This document shows, in pieces, positions 1 to 8,826 of a DNA stretch of 64,000 nucleotides. Source of the DNA: Chrysophaeum taylorii (Eukaryota > Sar > Pelagophyceae > Pelagomonadales > Pelagomonadaceae); assembly GCA_029834535.1 (NCBI GenBank), contig JAQMWT010000526.1:343459-407458 (forward strand). The letters run 5' to 3'. The translations under genes were made by a program, and so were the position numbers. The notes under the pieces were generated by a model that was not told the origin of the DNA, made no database searches, and worked only from the letters and a program-made list of their open reading frames with translations. Positions within the stretch are counted from its first letter, which is position 1; each line of letters begins with the position of its first letter.

Positions 1-1
1 G

Positions 2-262
2 AATGAGTTCGAGGCCAAAGCCAAAGCGGGGCCGAATGCCCAGACGCCGCTCTTCTGGGGTCACGGTATCTTTGACGACATCGTCCTCGTCGAGCAACAG
101 GAGCACGGCGCCGAGCTTATCAAAAAGGCGGGTGTTCCTGTTCTCGCGCGCGAGTACCGCACTTCCCACTCGAGCCACCCCCTCGAGATCGAGGACCTCG
201 CGAGTTTTCTCCTCTCCGAAGCGTGGGCTCCTTCGAGCGGCGGCGGCGGCGGCGAGTGCTAA
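2..262 (+). CDS. Acyl-protein thioesterase / lysophospholipase-like carboxylesterase (3' end only)
   Basis: The gene enters from the left edge, so only the last 86 residues are visible, read in the frame starting at base 2 and ending with TAA at 260-262. The segment 'TPLFWGHGIFDDIV' matches the family block that carries the catalytic Asp (G-H-G-x-x-D-x-x-V). 'REYRTSHSSHPLEIEDLASFL' style spacing downstream supplies the catalytic His followed by the conserved Glu and the final FL helix. This is the C-terminal third of the alpha/beta hydrolase family PF02230, whose members remove palmitate from proteins or fatty acid from lysophospholipids. A glycine run from a GGC repeat precedes the final Glu-Cys. 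The catalytic Ser would lie upstream of the window. The next gene is on the opposite strand and converges with it, 38 bases away. The family call is good; the exact substrate is unknown. Confidence 0.8.
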   Translation, partial: NEFEAKAKAGPNAQTPLFWGHGIFDDIVLVEQQEHGAELIKKAGVPVLAREYRTSHSSHPLEIEDLASFLLSEAWAPSSGGGGGEC

Positions 263-300
263 AAATATATTATGTGCATGCAGACCATAAACAGAAGAGA

Positions 301-2955
301 TTACGGCAAAAAAATGTCGTCGCGAGACTTTCGCTCCTCCTCGACAACAGATTGGTGCTCGACGACGTCTAGGACGACCGGGCTGAAGACGGGGGGAGGC
401 GGCGGGGGGGCTGCCGCCGCCGCCGCCGTGAGTCCTCCGGGAAGCGAGCGATACCGCCGTCCTCGAGGCGCGTCCTCCTCTTCCGACATCGAGGAGGCCA
501 CGCGGCTCGCGGGCGTGGCGTCGTCGGTGCCCTGACTGCCGCCGCTCTCTTGATGACGTCCTTCTCGTATTTTTTTTTTGTTCGGCGGCGGCGGCGGCGG
601 CGGCGTCGTCTTCGAGTCCTGGCGGCGTCGAAGCTGGACGAGGATTTCGTGGATCTCGTCGAAGGTGGGCCGGGCCAAGGGGTCTCGGTGCCAGCAGCGG
701 CGCATGAGGGCGACGAGGTGAGGGTCAAAATTCGGGTCATCGGTGTTGGGGCGGCCGTCCTCGAGGACTTTCTGGAAGAGGTTGTCGCAGCCGGGCCCCG
801 GGTCCTCGCCGTACCAGTTGGTGCGGTGCGCCGAGATCTCCCAGAGCAATATGGCGTAGCTGTAAACGTCGATCTTGCGGTCGTAGGATACCGTACCGCC
901 GCGCACCAGGAGCTCGGGCGCCATGAAGAGCGGCGTCCCAACTTGAGTCGTGAGGAACTTGTCGCCGCGACGGCGCGACGCCGCCGCCGCCGCCGGAGAC
1001 GCGTCGTCGTCGTCGTCGCCGTCGCTTTGACTATTGTCGTTTTTTCCGTCCGAGGCGCCAGGGCGCCAGCGGTCGAAGAAGAATCCTCGTCGGAAGTCGA
1101 AGAACTTCGCAGCGGCGAGGATGGCCGCCGAACGATAGGTGGGGCGGCGAGCGCGGCGGGATCGTCGGTTCGAGGAGGAGGAAACCCTCGTCGGACGCGG
1201 GGGAGGCGCGAGGCTCGGGGGTTTCTCGAGAAGGACGCGCGAGGTGCCCAAGTCGGCGACCTTAAATTTGAAATTGAGGGGGTGGAGCGTCCGGCGCTCG
1301 GTGTCGACGAGGACGTTGGCCGACTTGAGGTCGCGGTGCGTGACGCGCACGGCGTGCATGTACCTGAGCGCGTCGGCGACGTGTCTGGCGACGCGGCGCG
1401 CGAGCGCCGGTCGATACATGGGGAATATCGAGGCACGGCGCTCGTCGCCGAGAATGTCGAAGAGGGACCCACCATCGAGGTACTCGGTGACGAGACACGG
1501 GCCGAGTCGCGGAGACTCGGCGATGCCGTACGACAAGACGATGCGCCGGTGGACGAGCTTCGCGACCCGGTAGGCTTCGGTCCTGAGGAGCTCGAGCTGG
1601 TGTCGGACCCAGGTGATCGCCTCGACGTCCTCGTCGCCCGTGTCGTAGGGCGAAAAAGACTTGACGGCCACCTCGCGGACTCCGGCGTCCAGGAGCTGCC
1701 GGCCGCACGAGACGTGGCCCGCGCCCAGCCTCCGCACCGTGCCGAACGTGCCGCGTCCGACGACGGGCGCGTCCAGGAGCGCCGCGTCGTCGACGCGGAT
1801 CAGGTGGAGCGGCGCGATCGACTGCGCCCACGGCGCGTAGGCCCCGGGAGGCACGCCGCCGCCGGCGGGCAGGTGCGTCGCGAGCTCGAGGCTACTTTGT
1901 CGTCTCGCCGACGCGGGCGAGTCGGCGTCGATAATAATTTCGCCGTCGTCGTCGGCGGCCGCGCGGTCTCTCTCGCGTCGTCGTCGTTGGCGGTCCTCTT
2001 CGAAATCGGCCCACGGCGAGTTCGAGAAGAAGGCCACCGCGTCGAGCGCCCCGAGCACCGCTAAGCTGCACTCCATGGTGCTCCGGACGAGGGGCCACGC
2101 GCCTTTCGTGCGCCTTTTGCCGCCGCAAAAAGGACGACGACGACTGAGCGAGTACAAGAATATGCAGGCGAGGACGACGAAGAGGGTCCTGACGGCGTGC
2201 GCGAGGGCGACCAGCGAAATAGCGCGTCGCACGCGGCGGGCCTCGGCGCGCGGGTACGAAGCACCGGCGCGGAGCGCGACCTGCCTGCACATGACGAGCG
2301 ACGCGATCGTCGCGGCGCAAGCGCCGAGCGCGACGACGACGAGCGCCGATTCGGCGAAGTGCCAGGCAAAGGATACGAGGGCAGCCAGGACGTAGGTGGC
2401 CGCAATCGTCAGGCGCACGCGGAGGCGCAGGGTGTCGGTGCGGAGGGCGACGGCGAGGCCCGGCCACCGCTCGTCCTCGGTCGGTCGCGCCTCGAGGTCG
2501 GCGACGTCCTCGAGGGACCCGAGCGCAGCGATGCGGGTCGTCTTGGACTCCTCGGGCGGGGAGGCCGTCTCCTTACGACGAAGCCGTCCCCCACCCCCAA
2601 CGCTCGCGTGGACGAGCCTCGTCGAGACCGTGGCGAAGACGCACGTCGCGAAAAACGCAGCGTACGCGACGCCGAAATGAACGTCGCGAGCTCGCGTCTT
2701 GAGGGACTGCGCGAGCGCGACGACGCCGCCCGAGGCGAGGGACGCCGCCAGCACGGCATCCGTCACACCGACGCTCGTGATCGGGTCGCTCACCGCGCTC
2801 CCCAAGGATCGCGTCGCCAAGAGGTACGAGACGACGGCGATCGAACCGACAAAACTCACGCCACACAGCGCCAGGAACAAGCAACACAACGGCACCGGAG
2901 CGTCGACGCACAGGTAAAACAGCGCGCACGACGCCTCATCCCTACCGCCGCGCAT
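301..2955 (-). CDS. Seven-TM-like membrane protein fused to a TKL-type protein kinase
   Basis: The 884-residue product starts at the first in-frame ATG; the open frame extends 14 codons further only through a GTG. The first ~315 residues hold about seven hydrophobic segments (roughly residues 23-46, 61-84, 90-115, 180-202, 203-226, 245-270, 292-315), an arrangement like a receptor or GPCR. A basic/acidic linker follows, then a kinase domain from about residue 395: glycine loop 'GRGTFGTV', ATP lysine in 'VAVKSF', catalytic loop 'HRDLKSANVLVD', magnesium site 'DLGTS' (DLG instead of DFG), activation-loop end 'GTPLFMAPELL' and 'DVYSYAILLWEI'. This is the TKL Ser/Thr pattern. An Asp/Ala-rich insert sits inside the activation region, and a proline-rich, disordered tail ends the protein. 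Expected place is the plasma or an internal membrane with the kinase in the cytosol. It is divergent from the PX-GOLD gene, with 115 bases between start codons. Confidence 0.8.
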   Translation of the reverse strand: MRGGRDEASCALFYLCVDAPVPLCCLFLALCGVSFVGSIAVVSYLLATRSLGSAVSDPITSVGVTDAVLAASLASGGVVALAQSLKTRARDVHFGVAYAAFFATCVFATVSTRLVHASVGGGGRLRRKETASPPEESKTTRIAALGSLEDVADLEARPTEDERWPGLAVALRTDTLRLRVRLTIAATYVLAALVSFAWHFAESALVVVALGACAATIASLVMCRQVALRAGASYPRAEARRVRRAISLVALAHAVRTLFVVLACIFLYSLSRRRPFCGGKRRTKGAWPLVRSTMECSLAVLGALDAVAFFSNSPWADFEEDRQRRRRERDRAAADDDGEIIIDADSPASARRQSSLELATHLPAGGGVPPGAYAPWAQSIAPLHLIRVDDAALLDAPVVGRGTFGTVRRLGAGHVSCGRQLLDAGVREVAVKSFSPYDTGDEDVEAITWVRHQLELLRTEAYRVAKLVHRRIVLSYGIAESPRLGPCLVTEYLDGGSLFDILGDERRASIFPMYRPALARRVARHVADALRYMHAVRVTHRDLKSANVLVDTERRTLHPLNFKFKVADLGTSRVLLEKPPSLAPPPRPTRVSSSSNRRSRRARRPTYRSAAILAAAKFFDFRRGFFFDRWRPGASDGKNDNSQSDGDDDDDASPAAAAASRRRGDKFLTTQVGTPLFMAPELLVRGGTVSYDRKIDVYSYAILLWEISAHRTNWYGEDPGPGCDNLFQKVLEDGRPNTDDPNFDPHLVALMRRCWHRDPLARPTFDEIHEILVQLRRRQDSKTTPPPPPPPNKKKIREGRHQESGGSQGTDDATPASRVASSMSEEEDAPRGRRYRSLPGGLTAAAAAAPPPPPPVFSPVVLDVVEHQSVVEEERKSRDDIFLP

Positions 2956-3070
2956 CGGGGGGTGGGTTTTTTCGTGGCGTGAAGAAGCCGCCGCCACCCA
3001 TAATAATACTAATAATAATATTCTATCGGGAGCAAGGAAAGAGCGGTACGTTGATCACTCCTTCCTTACT

Positions 3071-4230
3071 ATGGATGATGTCGGGTCTGCGCGCGCGTCG
3101 TCGACGTCGACGCGGCTCGACGGGCGCGGGCTGCTCGACTGCAGCGTCGAGTCTTACGAGAGGCTGAACGACGGGTCGCTCGCCGAGGAGCACGTGTTCG
3201 TGATTCGCGTCTGGTGCGAGCGCACGTACACGTACGCTATCCGGCGCACGGCGATGGACTTTATGATCCTCAACGCGGCCCTGCGGAAACGTTTCCCGCG
3301 CGCGGGGCTTCCCGAAGTTCCCATTGCGGGGGCCATCAAGGCGCGACGGTCCCTGGCGCTCGGCGGGGGGGTCGGCGTCGCGCTGGTGCGCGACCGTCTC
3401 GTCGTTCTCAGGCCGCCGCAGCAGCAAAAGCCGCGCGGCGGCGTCCCCCAGCAGCGATCCTCGATGTTTTCGTCGTCGGGCTACGACACCGACTCTGGGG
3501 GGGGGGTGGTCACCGCCCCCAAAAAAGCCCACGCGAAAAAGTCGACGTCGACGCTCGTCGTGACGGACGCGTCGGACGCGTCGTCGATGGCGTCGTACCG
3601 CCAGCCCCTCGAAAGATGGCTCCGCGAGCTGATGGGGGTCTCGGAGGTGGTCGGGGCCGAGGAGCTCATCTGGTGGCTCGGGGACGTCGGCGAGGACGTC
3701 GACGAAGTCCTCGTTACCGAAGCGGATTTCGCGCTCGAGGACGAGCCCGTAAGACGCGCCGTCGTGCGCCACGGCGCCTCCTTCGACATCGAGCTCCGCG
3801 TGCCGCGAGGCCACTTTCTCGTCTGGAGCTTCGCATCGAGGCCCCGCGACGTCGCTTTCTCGCTCGAGTGCGACGGCCGCGAGGCTCGGACCTACGAACG
3901 CGTTCCGTCGCACGAGAGGCTCTTCCAGGGCGTTTGGGAAAACGCGGTCTACTCGCCGCGCGGCGCCTCGGAGGACGGCGTCGACGTCGACGCCCTCGTG
4001 AGTAATTCGCAGGTCTCGCTGGTTACCGTGCGCTGGGGCAACGAGTACGCCAAATGGCGCGACAAGCGCGTCTACTACCAGATTGCCGTCCTGTCTCCGC
4101 GCGCCCTCGACGTCGCGCGCCGACGACACCGCGAAAAGGCCGAGCTCGAGGCCGAGCGCGATGCGCACCGCGAGGCCCTCGAGCGCGTCGCCAAAAAGCT
4201 CGCGACCAACGCGATCCACGACGACGACGA

Positions 4231-4262
<32 letters not shown>

Positions 4263-5239
4263 GAGATTTTGCCGGAACGCCGAGACTCTCGCTCGCCGAC
4301 GACGATTCCGCCGACGAGGCGCGCGTCCGCGCCATGCCGCGGCGAGAGCTCGAGGCCCTCGCCGTCGCCGCGACCAAGAAGACGGCCACGCTTGCCGACG
4401 CCCTCGCCTACGTCGAGCGCGAGGCCGCGACCGCGGCCTCCCAGCGCGACGACGCCGTCGGCGACAAGAGCGCCCTCACCGAGCGCCTCGCCGCCGTCGA
4501 GGAGGACAAGGCCGTCCTCACGGCCTCGCTCGCCGACGAGAAACGCAAACGACTCGACTCCGAGGAGCGCGACCGCGAGGCCAGGGCTCAACTTATCGAA
4601 CTCCGCGACGCGACCGACCGCATGAAACTCAAGCTCGAGGCCGCCGATCGCGCGGTCGCCGCCCTCAAGCGCGAGCGCGACCTCCTCGCGCAGGCCGCGC
4701 GCGGATACAAGGACTCGGCAGAACTCGCGCGCGGCGACGCTCGCTGCGTCCGCGACCAACTCGAGTCCACGCGCGAGGCCATCGCCGTCCAGCAGTTAGC
4801 CCCGGCTTCCGCTCCGGACAAAGACGACTTTCTCCTCGCCGACCTCGACGACGACGACCTCCTCAAGCGCGTCGACGCCCTCCAGTCCAGAATCGACTCG
4901 GAGCTCAGCCACGTCGACGAACCACATACGCGCCAGCCCTCCCCCCCTAAACGCCGGCCCCTCCTAAACGCCCACGACCCCACGCCCCACCACCTTCCCG
5001 CCAAGCCGCCTCCCCCCGCCGAAACGTCGACGCCTACTACCACGCAATCGCCGCCACCGCCGCCACCGCCGCGCAAGGACCCACTCCAGCTCAAACCCCG
5101 TCGCCACGACCTCCTCGTCCTCCCGGGCTACGGACCGGGGGACGAGATGCCCTTTAACGTCGAGGGCTTGGACCTTTCTGTCGTCGTGCCGGCCGGCTTG
5201 CGCCCTGGAGACACCTTCACCATCGAACTGCGCTTTTAG
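3071..5239 (+). CDS. PX-like, GOLD-like, coiled-coil membrane-trafficking protein
   Basis: Product of 722 residues. Residues ~35-85 ('VFVIRVWCERTYTYAIRRT', then 'LRKRFP' and 'LPEVP') look like the N-terminal half of a phox-homology (PX) domain, and 'YRQPLERWLRELMG' at ~177-190 like its last helix. A low-complexity Ser/Gly insert separates the halves. Residues ~230-345 ('FLVWSFASRPRDVAFSL' ... 'VTVRWGNEYAKWRDKRVYYQI') match a GOLD beta-sandwich like that of Sec14-GOLD and TMED proteins. A long Arg/Glu/Ala-rich coiled coil runs from ~350 to ~620, then a proline-rich linker and the C-terminal motif 'VPAGLRPGDTFTIELRF', a short beta module often seen at the ends of stramenopile proteins. PX domains bind phosphoinositides, so an endosomal or Golgi role is the natural inference. 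PX is the weaker of the two domain calls. Confidence 0.7.
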
Positions 5240-5417
5240 GCAGGCAGGCAGGCAGGCGAACGAGCCCGCGGCTTGAGCTGCTCCTCTTTTCTCGTCGAGA
5301 TCCTCGACCCCCCTTCGCTTTAGATCGAGAACCCGTGTTCTCTTGTCGTCAAAAAGTCAACGGGGTGCCCCCATTCCATACCCGAGTTTCAACAACTAAC
5401 CAACCAACCAACCAACC
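5239..5417. repeat. Two tetranucleotide microsatellites downstream of the PX-GOLD gene
   Basis: A (GGCA)n run of about five units starts right after the stop codon (5239-5257). An (AACC)n run of about five units lies at 5396-5416. Both are simple slippage repeats. The bases between them hold no gene that I can support. Confidence 0.85.
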
Positions 5418-5436
5418 TCGAGACTAATAACAATAG

Positions 5437-5694
5437 TGTGGCGGTCTACAATACCAGATTATTTTTTCATTCTCCGAGTTCTACGGCGACCGCTTCTTTC
5501 TCCAGATCTCGTCGCGGCTCCAAGTGACCTGGTATTACTTGGGGGAGACGCCAACCGTCGGCGAACGAATTTATTTCGACGGCGAGCTGCTGAGCGACGA
5601 CGCCGAGGCCGCGAAGTACTCGCTCGCCGTGTCGTCGCGTTTCCTCGGCGACGACTTTGCGTTCGCCGGGGCGCTGGTTGGAGTTCGCACATAA
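5437..5694 (+). pseudogene. Coding remnant, family not recognised
   Basis: An 85-codon open stretch with protein-like composition and the C/G-ending codons typical of local genes ('FYGDRFFLQISSRLQV', 'GETPTVGERIYFDGELLSDD', 'SRFLGDDFAFAGALVG'). It begins directly after a TAG with no start codon and ends at TAA 5692-5694. I read it as a fragment of a once functional gene on the plus strand. The other frames over the same bases are arginine-rich and not protein-like. It is the first of several decayed fragments up to 8.7 kb. A last exon of an intron-bearing gene is possible, but no matching upstream exon was found. Confidence 0.4.
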
Positions 5695-5952
5695 GTTCCC
5701 GCGTTGTCTATCGGGCACTGGCCTTGGTTCCCCCCCAAAACCGCCTTGGAACTCGACGACGAAACCGCTGAGTTGCGAGCTCGCGACGGTGGTGCCAGCC
5801 TTTTTTGAGCGGAGTTGATATCTCTCTTATCAATCGGGCTGCCACGATGAGGGTACCGGAAAAAGGATATTACATTTGCCCGCGCAATAGGAGAAGAAGG
5901 TCCCTTCCTCCGAGATGAGGCGATGAAGCCAGCGCCCGCCGCTGTACACTAG

Positions 5953-6138
5953 TTCGAGCTGCCGGCGAGTGTGGTGTCGGAGATTCGGGATCTGAAGGGT
6001 CTTCGACGGCCAACGACCTACGCCGCCCGTTTGAAAATGTATTTGACGGAAGAGTTACTCTTCGACATTGACAAAAATTGCGTTCTCTTCTTGCACAAAA
6101 ACAACCACAATGAGTCGGGGCACATCGGGATCAGCTGA
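5953..6138 (+). pseudogene. Coding remnant, family not recognised
   Basis: A 61-codon open stretch bounded by TAG upstream and TGA at 6136-6138, without a convincing full-length start. The residues look natural ('LPASVVSEIRDLKGLRRP', 'MYLTEELLFDIDKNCVLF'), with one internal Met at 'KMYLTEELLF'. It may derive from the same parent gene as the fragment at 5437-5694 or from another one. Nothing in it identifies a family. Confidence 0.35.
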
Positions 6139-6268
6139 CTACTTGCGAGGGACCGCCGTCGAGGAGTTAGCGGTGGTGGCGAGCGGGGGGCATTGGTAAA
6201 GGACACCGAATATTACGGTCCGGATGAGCGGTCGTACGATCCGTATAAACTCATCTGTTGCTGTATCT

Positions 6269-6721
6269 TTACGCGTTGGCGGCAGCGCCCAGGTGATCGT
6301 CCAGCCCGGCTTTGAGGCCTGCGTTCTCCTGCTCGAAGGCGTCGATCTCTCGCAGTTGAGCTCGCGCCCCTGCTATTTCTTCGCCCCGACCCGTTTCCGC
6401 TCAGCCATCCGCGCACGCACCGCCTCCACCTTGGCTTCCCTGAACTTGATGATCTTCCGAGTCAGCGCCCGACGTACAGGATCAAACTCGTTGCGCCTCC
6501 ATCGCGAAGCGCGCTGCGAGTCGACCGGGCGCGAGACCGTCAATGTCGCTCGCCCATATTCCCTCGATGTCGCGTCGTCGCCCTTGACCCGAAGGCATGG
6601 CAATACCGCGCTCGAAGCTCATGAAGTTCTTCTCTTTTGCCAGCGACCTACGCGTTCGGATCCCACGCAAAGCATTGAGTCCCCGCGTCGAAGGGCTCGT
6701 GGCTACTCTTAGTCTCCACAA
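6269..6721 (-). pseudogene. Frameshifted coiled-coil coding remnant
   Basis: Three minus-strand reading frames carry natural-looking peptide in succession: 'TRGLNALRGIRTRRSLAKEK', then 'EFDPVRRALTRKIIKFREAK' running into 'VEAVRARMAERKR', then 'EEIAGARAQLREIDAFEQEN' to a TAA at 6269-6271. The changes of frame imply at least two indels. The last two pieces together are charged and heptad-like, as in a coiled coil. I cannot name the parent family. It lies in the gene graveyard between the PX-GOLD gene and the F-box gene. Confidence 0.4.
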
Positions 6722-6785
6722 ACCAACCTAACCGCTTCAGGGATCCTAAGCTTAAACCCTGATTCGTTGGAGAGACACACCAGCC

Positions 6786-7031
6786 CCACCCAGGCCACCC
6801 GATCCCAGCAGGACGTCACCCTTCGTCACACATACGTCCGGCGGCAGCACGCGTACGACCTACGGGCGGGGCCCGTCCTCTCTTCGCCTGCCCCACGCCT
6901 CGGCGATGACCCCGACTAGGTCCCGCGTACTTATCTCCGCCCGTCAGGCACATCCCTCATACCCCACAAACCCACCCACATCCTTCATGCTCCCCACACA
7001 CACCCCCCCCCTCTTAGCAGTCGACATTTAA
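6786..7031 (+). mobile_element. 5'-truncated non-LTR-like retroelement copy with target-site duplication
   Basis: This 246-bp segment is nearly identical to the 3' end of the retroelement at 59.0-59.28 kb: the last ~40 codons of the coding region ('RRQHAYDLRAGPVLSSPAPR'), the stop, and the 3' untranslated part ending in 'GTCGACATTTAA'. It is flanked by a perfect 13-bp direct repeat, AGACACACCAGCC, at 6773-6785 and 7032-7044. Missing 5' sequence plus a short direct duplication is the hallmark of target-primed reverse transcription, so this is a dead-on-arrival insertion rather than a shared gene end. No poly(A) tail is seen. Confidence 0.85.
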
Positions 7032-7086
7032 AGACACACCAGCCTGTGAACACAAGCCAGGCTTTGTGCGGCACAACACAAATCTG

Positions 7087-7455
7087 ATGAGCTCCACGCA
7101 AGTGTCCGACAAGCCATTCGAGAATGGCGCACAACGTATTGCGGATCGCCTCGGCGACGTCGGTGAGAAACTCGGCAAGCGCGGGGAAAACGTTGCCAAG
7201 ACTGGCCTGACCAACGTCGCCGTCGGCCTCGAGACTGGCCTGACCAACGTCGCCATCGGCCTCGCCATCATTGGCCTCACCATTTTCGCGAGCTCCATCA
7301 TCAACTCTCGCGCGCGCGACGGTCGCGACGACGCTCACGAACGTTTCCGACCGAACCAGCGACGCTCCGAAAGCGTCCGCGCCTTCATCAAAAGACGAGG
7401 CGACCTTGCCGTCGCCGCGCGCACCGCACCTCGGCCCTCCTTCCTCCGTTGCTAG
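7087..7455 (+). CDS. Small hypothetical protein with one possible membrane segment
   Basis: An ATG-started frame of 122 codons. The first half looks protein-like: a charged amphipathic start, two copies of 'TGLTNVA(V/I)GL' encoded by near-identical tandem bases, and a hydrophobic stretch 'VAIGLAIIGLTIFASSIIN' that could cross a membrane. The second half becomes arginine-rich and is less convincing. It begins 43 bases after the retroelement's right-hand target duplication. The opposite strand is also open here, so coding on either strand is uncertain. No family recognised. Confidence 0.35.
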   Translation: MSSTQVSDKPFENGAQRIADRLGDVGEKLGKRGENVAKTGLTNVAVGLETGLTNVAIGLAIIGLTIFASSIINSRARDGRDDAHERFRPNQRRSESVRAFIKRRGDLAVAARTAPRPSFLRC

Positions 7456-7586
7456 GGTCGGATGAGGAACGCGGGGGTCCAGCGCCGGGGCCAAAAATCC
7501 CCAAGGACCGGCCGGCTTTGCGGTCTGTCCTCAAGTTGACCTAAAGTGGTCCCGATTTTACACTGGAATCGACTGGAATCGACCAC

Positions 7587-7925
7587 TCACCTCGCGATGT
7601 CTGCCTTGAGGACCTTCGACCCCGGAGCGTCACTCGGGAGGTGCTCAAGTGCCGCGTCGAGTCGACTCTTGAGTGTCGAGAGCTGGGTCATCCCGAAGGA
7701 GGCATGCTCTTCGACCACGATGTCGACCTCGTGGTCGACCTTCATGGCATCCAAGGCCTTTGCGTAGTCGGGGACTTCTCGACGGCCGCGGCGGCGCGAC
7801 GGCGGCTTTGCTCCATCGCCACCTTCCGGCGCGCGGCAGCCTACGCCTTGTGGGTCTGCCGCGCGCGACAAGCCACCTTCAAGCTCAACGTATAGGGTCG
7901 GATACGAAACCTGGGGATCTACCAC
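7587..7925 (-). pseudogene. Coding remnant, family not recognised
   Basis: The last ~65 codons on the minus strand ('PDYAKALDAMKVDHEVDIVV', 'TLKSRLDAALEHLPSDAPGS') read like an authentic helical protein, while the upstream part becomes low-quality Arg/Gly/Pro sequence. It ends at a stop at 7587. I take it as the 3' part of a decayed gene in the graveyard region. A short real gene cannot be excluded. Confidence 0.3.
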
Positions 7926-8108
7926 CGGCCGAAAATCACCAAGGATTGGCCCGGATTATTGAAGTATTCTGAAATACAAGACTCTCACAACATGCAACGT
8001 GGATTCAAGAACGAACAAACTCTCCGCCGTGATCACCGGGCGGCGGGTCCGGCATCGGGCGTGCTCAAAAAGAAGTCGTGGCAAAGCGTGCAGGAGGGCA
8101 TCGTTTAG

Positions 8109-8565
8109 GATAGAGGCGCCGTTTTTATCAACGACCGAGACCACGGCAAACTAGAGGATGCTGCCAAGGTGATCGAACCCGCGGGCGCCGAGGTGGCGAT
8201 TCAGGCCGCGGAGATCTCCGATCCCAAGCCCGATCTCGTCGTGCTCGCCGAGGAGTAGATCGGCGGCCTGAATCCTCTTCGGTAACACGGGAATCTTGAG
8301 CCTCGAGGGTAGTTCTTCAGTTCTTTACTGCGGAAGTGGCCGAGGCTATGCGCAAGCGCAGCAGTGGCGCGATCGTCCACACGGCGCACCAGACGATCGG
8401 CGCGGCGCCGTCGGTCGCGTATGCATAGCCGTCCTCATCGAATGGTCCACGCCCTCGTGCTGAACCTCGCGCCGGATTATTAGTGCAATACGGCATCCGC
8501 GTCAGCGGCGTCGCACCGGTCGTGGGGCGTTCCATCCCATCGGTGGTCGCAGCGGGCTTCCCGAG
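8109..8565 (+). pseudogene. Decayed short-chain dehydrogenase/reductase (SDR)
   Basis: Plus-strand fragments follow the order of an SDR fold. 'DRDHGKLEDAAKVIEPAGAE' and 'AIQAAEISDPKPDLVV' resemble the beta2-alphaC-beta3 region with the 'D-V-S-D-P' motif. 'AEAMRKRSSGAIVHTAHQTI' then 'GAAPSVAYA' matches the active-site strand that normally reads G-x-I-V-N-x-S-S and ends near the catalytic Tyr. 'VQYGIRVSGVAPVVG' is the classic 'GIRVNxVxPG' segment. The pieces are broken by at least three in-frame stops (TAG after 'VLAEE', TAG after 'AYA') and by frame changes. The catalytic Lys after Tyr is not recoverable. The gene is dead; the family call rests on the order and spacing of the motifs. Confidence 0.6.
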
Positions 8566-8826
8566 GATGTCCCCGAAACCCGGCCACAGACAATGGTTTA
8601 TAGGTCGCAGGCAACATCCTCTACGTGGAATGGGGCGTTGTAGCTTGGGCGCACCTGAATAAACTCTCGGCTTGGGAGTGTCCGGAGCGGACAAGCGGGG
8701 TTCTGCCCTTTGCGAGGCTCCTACGAAAACTATAGAGTAGACGGTTGGCTAATACTCGGTGGTGGCGCACAGCAACAAGCGCGCGCTTATCGTGATGTTG
8801 GAAAACAAGCTCATAAATACAGATCA

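Noticed and set aside
550-2064. 504-codon plus-strand open frame opposite the kinase gene
   Set aside because: It mirrors the kinase codons; its residues are biased to Arg/Val/Asp with no domains, while the minus strand has clear kinase motifs.
3023-4759. 578-codon minus-strand open frame opposite the PX-GOLD gene
   Set aside because: A GC-rich antisense shadow; it includes long Gly/Val runs from simple repeats and no motif.
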